Assembly (NCBI GenBank): GCA_916610825.1
Contig: OU744454.1
Coordinates: 13,470,336 to 13,534,335, forward strand
From: Haliclystus octoradiatus
Lineage: Eukaryota; Cnidaria; Staurozoa; Stauromedusae; Haliclystidae
Direction of reading: 5' to 3'
DNA length: 64,000 bases
Below the pieces are notes generated by a model that was given only the letters and a program-made list of their open reading frames with translations, searched no databases and was not told the DNA's origin. Shown here one piece after another: positions 1 through 64,000 of this stretch (positions within the stretch are counted from its first letter, which is position 1; every line of letters starts with the position of its first letter). The translations under genes and the position numbers were made by a program.

Positions 1-52
1 AGTATAAATATAGTGCATATAATAAATCATGAATAAATATAGTGTATATAAA

Positions 53-185
53 ATTGATCTGCAGTGTCGCGGTTGAGATCAACAAAGAGCGTTTAAAATC
101 ATTGCTCTCAGCGAAAAAAGCCCCTCATCTAGAAATAGAGGAGTGGTACTGCACGCCTTCGGTAGGGCAACACCGTCTACATTAC
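53..185 (+). repeat. SINE-A, 3' fragment
   Basis: The 3' two fifths of a tRNA-derived SINE seen in fuller form at 9306, 12832 and 33341. It runs from the ATTGATCTGCAGTGTCGCGG block through a hairpin-like GAGGAGTGG segment to the terminal CACCGTCTACATTAC. The tRNA head is missing, as expected for a truncated copy. Confidence 0.8.
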
Positions 186-940
186 ACATTTATATAATAA
201 TTATTAATGTAATGGTTATCAGCAACAGGCCAACATGACTGATCAATTGATAGTTCTCAATAAGACATCATAAATAACTGTTATGTTTGCCAATTGGATT
301 GATAAATTGAATTGCAAACAAATAAAAAATAAATCTAATCAAATCAAATCAAAATAATCAAAAATACATATATATATATAGGCAAATCACACAAGACATT
401 GATTATAAACCACTTCCTCATCTTGAACAATATTGCCTTTCCTTCCAATTTTCTCAACTCGATCACAAACACTCACTTGATAACTCTTATCATTTCTCTA
501 AATTCTTACTTTTTCTTTTAATTTTCTATTATTCTTAATTTGAAATCATTTAACCTGTAAATATATTTTGTGTCTCCCAATAAACAGGCATTGATACCTA
601 AGGGATGACCACAATCATTGTTTCATGTATGTAAATGTTAACCATGTATGTGCTTCTTAGGAGTGATGATTGAAATAAATATCTATCTATTTATCTATAT
701 CTATCTATATACATTCATCCAAATATTTACTTCAACATGTATTTCCATTATAAATATGTCCACGCACGAGAGTAGCGAGCGAATCATTTTGAAGATCCGT
801 ATTTTATTTTGAAGCTTCACAGGAACTATTGATTTATAAGGTTCGGTTTAACCAAGAATTTAATTATACCACATTTAATTATCAAGCATTTCATTCCTAG
901 GTTAAGCCCTTTTATCTCAAATTTTGTGTTATCTTTCCAG
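186..940. other. Upstream region of the peptide gene, no coding seen
   Basis: AT-rich sequence without a convincing reading frame. It holds a short TA run near 370 and a TCTA-type tetranucleotide run near 690-710. The last bases, a pyrimidine-rich tract ending CCAG at 940, look like a 3' splice site directly before the ATG at 941. No core promoter can be named with confidence. Confidence 0.5.
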
Positions 941-989
941 ATGAATAGCTTCACATTAATCTTAATTTTTGGAATGGTGTTTGCAGTAG
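941..989 (+). CDS. Peptide precursor exon 1 (signal peptide)
   Basis: Codes 16 residues plus one base, with a hydrophobic core LILIFGMVFAV. The donor is G|GTAAGC, phase 1. A strong acceptor-like tract (ATCTTTCCAG) abuts the ATG, so either a noncoding exon or a trans-spliced leader would join here. Confidence 0.72.
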
Positions 990-3557
990 GTAAGCATTTC
1001 AATTTTTTAAAGCATAATATATTTATCTTTTACATGGAACTTGCTCATATTTACAACTTGACCCGATAATCCGCTATTGACAACTCGGGCGTGGATGCAG
1101 GAATTTCATTACTTTTTCTTCTAAATTGTTTATATGAGTTGGTATAAGTGTCATTGGTAGCTGAAGTTGCTGAACTATAGGGTGAATTTGTTTATTAGAG
1201 ATTATGTACACGTGATTATTTCTGTTCTTTCGTGTAGCTTCTCAATGACCACGAGAGAATCGTGATTTCTTTGAAGATGAAGACCATGAAGGTATTTCAC
1301 AAAAGCTCATGTTTATTATTTAATTTAAGAGTTCATTCATGGGTTGTCATGCTTCATTGTAAAATTGCAGCACGAGTTATGTTTGGAGATACGAATGAAA
1401 CGTAATGAATAAACGAGCCACAGGCGAGTATTTCCTAGATTTGGCTGAGTGTCGGACATATAGAGGTGAATTTTCAGACTCCGAATCCGAAAAAAGTTCT
1501 TATAGTAGAGAATGTCCCCAAGTAAAGCTCCGAAAATGTAAGAAAAATAGCCTCTTACTACGACTCCGGCTCCAAAATATTTCAGACAAATTCCTGTAAA
1601 AAGTCCAAAAACTGATTATTTTATTAACCCAACATTAAGCAAACATATAGCAAAGTTCAACGACCAATCAAATTGCAGGGAATCATACCATAGTTTTAGA
1701 AGAATAGTATTTATAGATATATGTTTCGTATTGTATTGATGGAATGTATTACTGGAAATCGGAAATTTAACTATATAGATAGATGTTTATTTAATCATGT
1801 AAAACACTTAATAATAATAATTTACAAATCAACATAGTTGAAAGTTAATTAGTGATACATGATAAGGTTAATCCCTGAAGCAATCAATGCTTGTTTATTT
1901 GGGATACCTGTAAATATATAAAATGATTAAAGAAATGTTATATTTAGATAATTTGTAAAATTTAAAACAACATTTAAATAAGAATAGTAAACAATGAGAA
2001 TGATAATAATAGTAATATTAAATATGGCTAAAAGAACAGAATAAATTATAAAATGTTTCAAATACATTTGAAAATATAGAATAAACAATATTATAAAAGG
2101 TGTGAAATACATTTGAAAATATGATTTAATTACAGTAGATAATAGACTCAGTTGGAAAATCAACTATATGGTTAATGAGGAGGAAAGAATTATGAAGGGG
2201 ACTAGAAGAATGAGCAATGAAGAAATAAGATTTAATAGTCACAACAGATATTGCAGTTCTTGACAGTGCAGACATCATAGTTTCTTTCTAGAAACAATGT
2301 TTTTAACTTCCTAGAAAAACCATGAGTCGGTATATTGAAATCAAAATTGAACTTGGAACCATTCCAGAGGGAAAGAAACTGAAAACTGGGGTAATTTTGT
2401 AATGCAGATGTTTTTGCATGAGGTACGACAAAAATGTTTTGTTTTCGACGATGACGTGGCTGAAAGACAAAAACTTTTTTAAAATGTGATGGAACTTTAC
2501 CCTTGATGACATTATGCAGAAACAGTAAGACTTTAGAAGTGTAAAGATCCTCCAACTGAAGAATACCAAGGCGTTTACATAAAGGTTCTGCATGGGTACG
2601 AGGTCTCACCCCCATAATAATTCGAATGCATTTTTTGTGTAAGATGTTTAACTATACGATGTAAAAATATAAATATAAATACGATGTAAAACCTGTTCTC
2701 TCTTTCTTTTACTTGTGCTGACGATGATTTTGGAAGAAATCGAAAACGTTGCAAGACAACCGTTATTGTGTGTTTCATTTGTCCCTATACGTACTCAGTA
2801 TATGGTATAATGAAGCCGAAATTTGCCTTTGAAATGGCCGAGAAAATCGCGAATTGACAACATTTGATAATTATTGATTGACATATATACCTATAATAGG
2901 CTGATAATTCATATGCTAATTTGTAATTTAGACGATTTATTCCAGTACAATTAGGCAATTACTGCTTCTTGCATCACAATAATTAATTGTACAACGTATT
3001 GGAATATAGGTCTGGTATAATTATACTTTTAAATTCTAGTTAAAGATGAAGATGCCGAAGATTTTGAAGGGATTCTAGAAGAAGGTATAACGAAGAAAAT
3101 TTGGAATACAAAGCATCATATCATATGTCATACTGTATAGTTCTTCCTTTGTTGAGGGAAGGAAAAACTAGGGGTAGCGGTGCAGTTATATCATTACAAT
3201 TGTATTATATATATATCTCCATTAGATATCTCCATTATAGGCCTACAGACTATATAAACTGTATTAAGCTAGATTCCTCTGGCAGTGATACGAAGCGTGT
3301 AATATATATCCAGCATTAACATAATTGACTACATATAACATTCTTATAATATCAATGATACAATATCATAGAGTCATACCAGATGTCAAAAGGGTTATAT
3401 ACATGATTATATACAGTGTATATGTTGGCATAAATTACAATTCCATTTTTACTTTACATCTGTAGTTCAATCTGATCCTAAACCATGGTCTGGTAGAAGA
3501 CGTCGAAGATGGACTTTTTGCATACATCCACCATGCAATTATGTAATCGGAAAGTGA
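941..3557 (+). CDS. Secreted precursor of a CX4C cyclic peptide (three exons)
   Basis: Join 941-989, 3040-3084, 3466-3557; 186 nt, 61 residues plus TGA. Seen directly: residues 1-16 are a signal peptide (MNSFTLILIFGMVFAV); residues 17-31 form an acidic spacer rich in Asp and Glu; a short linker follows; residues 42-46 are five arginines; the C-terminus is WTFCIHPPCNYVIGK. Both introns are GT-AG and phase 1. Known biology: proprotein convertases cut after basic runs, and a Gly before a C-terminal basic residue is used for amidation. Inference: the product is a 13-residue peptide with one Cys-Cys ring and an amidated Ile. The ring size matches oxytocin/vasopressin and urotensin II peptides, but the core residues do not, and no neurophysin follows. 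A cationic antimicrobial peptide with an acidic pro-piece is the alternative. I do not recognise the family. Confidence 0.72.
1256..1291 (+). other. Possible extra acidic exon of the peptide gene, doubtful
   Basis: Within intron 1, the segment ends at a GT donor in phase 1 and could code ENRDFFEDEDHE, much like the real acidic exon at 3040. The good acceptor at 1237 would bring an in-frame TGA at 1246-1248, so only the weaker AG at 1254-1255 works. It may be an alternative exon or a decayed exon duplicate. Confidence 0.3.
1470..1650. repeat. Dispersed repeat, copy 1 of 2
   Basis: Shares patches with 4235-4430: the words GACTCCGAATCCGAAA, AAGTTCT and TTCCTGTAAAAAGTCC, followed by ATTATTTTATTAACCCAACAT, occur in the same order. 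It lies in intron 1 of the peptide gene. The short frame across it looks incidental. Confidence 0.45.
2228..2660 (-). mobile_element. 3' end of a non-LTR retrotransposon (LINE) reverse transcriptase
   Basis: On the minus strand an open frame reads LHKKCIRIIMGVRPRTH, then LGILQLEDLYTSKVLLFLHN, a variable stretch and SFQFLSLWNGSKF, ending in a Cys-rich tail (VKNCNICCDY). This order is typical of the C-terminal end of non-LTR reverse transcriptases: a GxxxRxH block, the LxLxDLY helix, an FxHN/YKxxxGxxP block and a final LWN motif. The catalytic YADD region is absent, so this is a 5'-truncated fossil. It sits antisense inside intron 1 of the peptide gene. The family is recognised by pattern only. 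Confidence 0.7.
2675..2825. repeat. Dispersed repeat flanking the LINE fragment, copy 1
   Basis: The block CGATGTAAAACCTGTTCTCT ... TTACTTGT(GC)TGA(C)GATGATTT ... GTTGCA ... GTGTGTTTCATTTGT ... TACTCAGT ... TAATGAAG recurs at 10575-10705 in the same order. It is probably part of the LINE's neighbouring sequence or of another old element. Confidence 0.5.
3040..3084 (+). CDS. Peptide precursor exon 2 (acidic spacer)
   Basis: 45 nt, phase 1 on both sides, so it can be skipped or duplicated without changing the frame. Codes VKDEDAEDFEGILEE, with nine acidic residues out of fifteen. Acceptor AAATTCTAG, donor GTATAA. Confidence 0.7.
3466..3557 (+). CDS. Peptide precursor exon 3 (basic cleavage site and CX4C peptide)
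   Basis: Acceptor TTTACATCTGTAG. Codes VQSDPKPWSG, five arginines, then WTFCIHPPCNYVIGK and TGA. The two cysteines are separated by Ile-His-Pro-Pro. The terminal Gly-Lys fits C-terminal amidation after trimming of Lys. Confidence 0.75.
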
Positions 3558-3652
3558 TCAAATGACAGGGGTCTTCGTACTCGCGTACTTGGTTGGATGA
3601 TATCTTTTGCTATACTAATTCTTAGTGTTTTATTGTATCACATCTCTTATAT

Positions 3653-3658
3653 AATAAA
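3653..3658 (+). terminator. Polyadenylation signal AATAAA of the peptide gene
   Basis: The first canonical AATAAA after the stop codon at 3557, giving a 3'UTR of roughly 110-130 nt. The sequence shows the hexamer only; the cleavage site is not visible. Confidence 0.5.
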
Positions 3659-4136
3659 ACATTCCAGTTGTATACTGATTCGGAATTGCCAGTTTTTTCT
3701 TGTCAGAGAAAGTCCCGGGAAATGGAAGGGTTTCCCTCCCAAAAAATAGACCGATGTGAGATGCCAAGAAAGTTCTGAAGTGAAGAAAAACAGCGCAAAA
3801 TAACATCCTATAGTAGACTTCTGTATGACGCATCTTCTGTTTCCATTCCATCTCATTTACTCTTCATTGTTCCAGTCATGTAATTTCTAAATAGAAGAAT
3901 ATAATTGTGCTTAAGTATTATCATAGTTTATATAGTGAGACTGCACAAAAACAATCAAGAAAAACGAATACATGTATCTCATTAACAACCAACGCGACAG
4001 CAACAGTACGTGAGAATAGTGTTGACCGTTCAGAGCTTTGCACGGTTTATTTGAAATGTAAACAAAAAACGGTAAAAATAACCTATCCCTTTGAAGTCGG
4101 CCGGGTTTCCTAACCATCCTACTATATAAACTATTG

Positions 4137-4215
4137 TTATTGAGCTGGAAAATATGAAGTGAAATTCCCACTTATCAGCAACCTGGCTTACTATGGAAAT
4201 CATTGCCAATTTTGA
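4137..4215 (+). repeat. MITE-C fragment
   Basis: Carries the internal words of MITE-C (37035-37223): AAGTGAAATTCCCACTTATC, GCAACCTGG and GGAAATCATTGCCAATTTTGACTTG. The terminal CAGTGTAACC blocks are lost. Confidence 0.5.
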
Positions 4216-4234
4216 CTTGGAACTTAACAAAGGT

Positions 4235-4430
4235 GAACGGAGTCTTGAGTCAGAATTTAATATTCCGAATCCGAAAGAAGTTCTCATAGAAGCGTTTGAA
4301 ATCGAGTCCAGCTCCGAACATATTAGGAAAATAGACTTCAACTCCGACTCCAGCTCCAGAATATGTCATAAAAACTCCTGTAAAAGGTCCGAAAATGCAT
4401 TATTATATCAACCCAACATATAGAAAGGTA
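4235..4430. repeat. Dispersed repeat, copy 2 of 2
   Basis: Partner of 1470-1650, with patches TATTCCGAATCCGAAAGAAG, CTCCGACTCCAGCTCC, AAACTCCTGTAAAAGGTCCG and TATCAACCCAACAT. It also holds runs of the CTCCGACTCC type that recur to about 4665. Noncoding. Confidence 0.45.
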
Positions 4431-4737
4431 CACAATAAATTAATATAGCCTCAACTACATAGAAAGCCCAACTGCTATATGTTGGATTATCAAGACGATT
4501 TTCAACGTTGCAATACTTATCAAGAAATTACCAGGAATTCATTCTAAAGTCCGGCTCGGACTGCTGCTCCTGCCTGGCAAGAGATTCATTCCAATCTGGC
4601 TCCTGCTGAAATACGGATACTCCTGTCGAAGTTCGAAGTCGGAGTTTGACTCCGGCTCCTGTACACCCTTCGTACTTAAGCCCAGTTTACACGAGCACAT
4701 TTCCTGTTACACATTCCCTTGCGATACATGAAATGCG

Positions 4738-4815
4738 TACAATGGTAGCTTAGTGGCAGAGTGTCCGCACTATGTGTGCGGGAGACCGTGGTTCGATTCC
4801 TCGTCGGTGCACACA
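4738..4815 (+). repeat. SINE-C tRNA-like head, copy 1
   Basis: Has a D-arm/A-box TAGCTTAGTGGCAGAGT, a CCGCA-CTATGTG-TGCGG anticodon-like hairpin and a T-arm/B-box GGTTCGATTCC. The two acceptor-stem halves do not pair, so it is a tRNA-derived repeat rather than a tRNA gene. A second copy at 37763-37840 shares the same sequence through GTCGGTGCACACATGTT. Confidence 0.65.
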
Positions 4816-4819
4816 TGTT

Positions 4820-6355
4820 CAAAAGCTGCGATGGACTTCGTGTTATGTGTTGTATTATAACGAAAGAAATTAAGGAAAGGCAATAACTCATAAAAAACGT
4901 CCGTGACATTCGAAACTCAACTCAAGACTGTTTATGTAATCGGATTAAGGAATATGTAATATTATATCTATGTAATTAGCTAGACTGAAACGCAATGATG
5001 TCATATTATCATATATCACTTCGCTTATGAGAAGAAAATTTCAATGTATTTTTCACGACTCAAGTGCAGCTATGGCCAATTACTTTGGTCCAAACGAAGT
5101 TCAACTCATCTTCCTAGGAAGCAAAAAAAAAAAAAAGCGAAATTGCGAAATATGACATTTTTCTGTAAAACATCTATGCGATGGAAAAGTCTAGTCAGTT
5201 AGGCATTTTGTGACACATAAAATAAGTCACGGGAAATGTTACTGTGTAAAGTGGGCTTTAAGCTGGTGGTTTCCTAATATCCCGCAGAAAAGTGGCTAAA
5301 TTATCTCAAAACAGGAACATTTATACTTGAACTAGAAGAAATTTGTATTTGGTTTTTTGAAAATTTTTTAGTGTTCAAAAGAGTACTGAAATACTTATGA
5401 AAGTACTAACTTGATTAAATGGTTACAAAATCCATCAAATGGAAAAACACCGGTGTCATACGGTCATACCATATTTATTGTATAGCTACTTCATTGTTTA
5501 CAGCCTTGCAATATATTGGTAATTGGCTAATTTACTTCTCTTCTTCTTGGAAACATGGGTTTAACTACGCTACTCCCGTATTCAAGAAGGACGAAAGAAC
5601 GAGCATGACAATTATGGACATATTGCTATCTGAACACACATATCCAAGATTTCAGAAAAAATACTCACAAAACAATTGCAATTTCATTTTCTGTCAAAAT
5701 TCTCATAGGACATGTATATGGACACAACACTGAACTGTCATTATCTGAATCTCTCAGGCTATACTTTGATGATATTGTTTTAAAAAGTTCTCTGATTAAT
5801 AATAGGTCGAGATGTTGTGAGAGTGTTGTATGCAGAATTGTAATAGATTCAATTTAATTACTTAATTAATTATGATATAATATGGTATATTTTGTCATTT
5901 TGACCGGCAACTAAAGGACACTTTACGCTATAGAAAGTGTCACTTACATACAGCCTTAAAATTAATTATTAAGAACTAGATTAAATAAACGTTATTAGCT
6001 AGAACATGAATATGACCCTATTGCTATATGCATAAATACATATGACATACTAATACAGTATCAGGTTAACAACTGTTAATGTAAAGATATGTATCTATAT
6101 ATTAGCTATATGTAATACTATATACGACTGGTTTTTTTTTATCTATATAAACACTTTACAAAATGCTGACAAATTAAATGATCGTGATTTCTCCTTGAAT
6201 GGAGCAATAGTTTTTGATGTTACAATATCATCCGTCAGATTGCTCTTTTGATTCCGAGATCAGGAGAAAGTTTCACAGTAGTACTGCTCATTTTATCAAC
6301 GAAGATAAATAAAAATTCAACATACAACTGGACCCGGAATATTCCTGACTCCAGT
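4820..6355. other. Intergenic, no gene recognised
   Basis: AT-rich. A plus-strand frame at 5419-5733 starts at a TTA-flanked ATG and has no Cys pattern, signal peptide, splice context or recognisable motif, so I do not call it. An A-homopolymer lies at about 5124-5136. Confidence 0.4.
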
Positions 6356-6359
6356 ACAG

Positions 6360-6690
6360 GGAGTTATATAAACCCGGGGGTAACTCCTCCATGACGGCTA
6401 TACGGGGACGTGCCATTTATTTTGGGTTCATATTCCAGCTGAGAAAAATCTTTTTGGGTACGAGATTTCAATTTTTGGAGCTTTTGGGTATCTACTTTTG
6501 ACTGTTTCAAGAATTTTTGAAAAAATTTTGCTTCATTTTTGTGTATTTACTTAAAATTAATCAACCTGCTAGAACTTTTTGGGTAGCATCAACAGAATTT
6601 TTGAAACTTTTTGGGTACTTTACCTTTTTCCAAAGTGGCATCCCCCATCCCCGAAGAGCTGGAATTACCCCCCCCCCGGGTATATAATAC
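6360..6690. repeat. Inverted-repeat element with TATA-bearing ends
   Basis: The left end GTTATATAAACCCGGGGGTAACTCC is matched in inverse by the right end GGAATTACCCCCCCCCCGGGTATATAATAC. The inside repeats TTTTTGGGTA several times. The right arm ends about 345 nt before the giant gene's ATG and supplies a TATATAA-like box, so it could serve as a core promoter; that is inference. Confidence 0.5.
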
Positions 6691-7035
6691 TTTATAAATG
6701 TTGTATCAAATTTCAAATGATGATAGCTGTTGCCATGCAACCAATTGTTTCTCCACGTGACTGATATGAACAAAACATGTATACTTTACAAACTGTTCAG
6801 ATTGGTTTTTTCATATGAAAACAGTTTAAAAGTCGCACTTTCCTTTGTTTGGTTATAATATTCACGATAATTTTTAAAAGTTTGAGTTATTGAGATAATT
6901 TTTAAAAGTTTGAGTGATTGGTTTATCTGATAAACAGAATGTCGAATTGTGGTGCTCGAATAATGATTTAAAAACAGAAATGGAGAAATGTAATTTCAAG
7001 ATTAATTGTTTGGATTCAGATTGCAATGCTTTATA

Positions 7036-64000
<56,965 letters not shown>

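Noticed and set aside
2303-2593. Second minus-strand frame overlapping the LINE fragment
   Set aside because: Shadow of the reverse-transcriptase frame; only the 2232-2615 frame shows the LxDLY and LWN motifs.
4738-4815. Functional tRNA gene
   Set aside because: A- and B-box and anticodon-like hairpin are present but the acceptor stem does not pair, and a second copy with the same non-tRNA flank exists at 37763.
5419-5733. 104-residue open frame
   Set aside because: No signal peptide, domain, repeat of the two genes, or splice or codon evidence; likely chance in AT-rich DNA.
7006-7035. Upstream extension of the giant gene's first exon
   Set aside because: The codon at 7006 is TTG, not ATG; the first ATG in frame is at 7036.

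Overview
This window is AT-rich nuclear DNA from an animal, most likely an aquatic invertebrate. Genes are split by GT-AG introns of about 0.3 to 2.7 kb, and the introns are packed with tRNA-derived SINEs, short inverted-repeat (MITE/foldback) elements, minisatellites and one LINE fragment. Nothing bacterial, phage-like or CRISPR-like is present. I cannot fix the phylum from sequence alone; several features would fit a tunicate or another marine invertebrate, but that is inference.

Two plus-strand genes can be reconstructed. (1) 941-3557: a three-exon gene for a 61-residue secreted precursor. It has a signal peptide, an acidic spacer, a run of five arginines, and a C-terminal peptide with a CX4C ring ending in Gly-Lys-stop. 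This is the layout of an amidated cyclic peptide hormone or a cationic defence peptide. An AATAAA lies about 96 nt after the stop. (2) 7036 to beyond 64000: one giant gene with 46 exons in the window, 12,044 coding nt, about 4,014 residues, still open at the right edge. All 45 introns are GT-AG and all splice phases agree. The protein starts with a hydrophobic signal segment and is otherwise an almost unbroken array of cysteine-rich repeats of the GCC2/GCC3 (ephrin-receptor-like) type, full of N-glycosylation sequons, so it is secreted or on the cell surface. No other domain is visible before the edge.

Layout: 1-940, SINE 3' fragment and simple repeats; 941-3557, peptide gene with a LINE fragment in intron 1; 3558-7035, intergenic repeats; 7036-8545, signal exon and first Cys-rich exons; 9968-32931, exons 4-22, mostly 87-291 nt, with short type-I repeats including three tandem 291-nt exons; 33915-64000, exons 23-46, up to 876 nt, with longer type-II repeats (CPxGxYC ... 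CPxGTFxNxTG ... DCxxCxxGxYC). Between exons lie at least seven inverted-repeat element families, three tRNA-like SINE families, arrays with 12-, 20- and 22-bp units, an uninterrupted (ATT)n of about 733 bp and a (TCTG)n tract.

The most interesting points are the unrecognised CX4C peptide precursor, the giant repeat protein, a module in exon 30 that has lost two cysteines together, and an exon (39) that appears to have been cut short by a foldback element.
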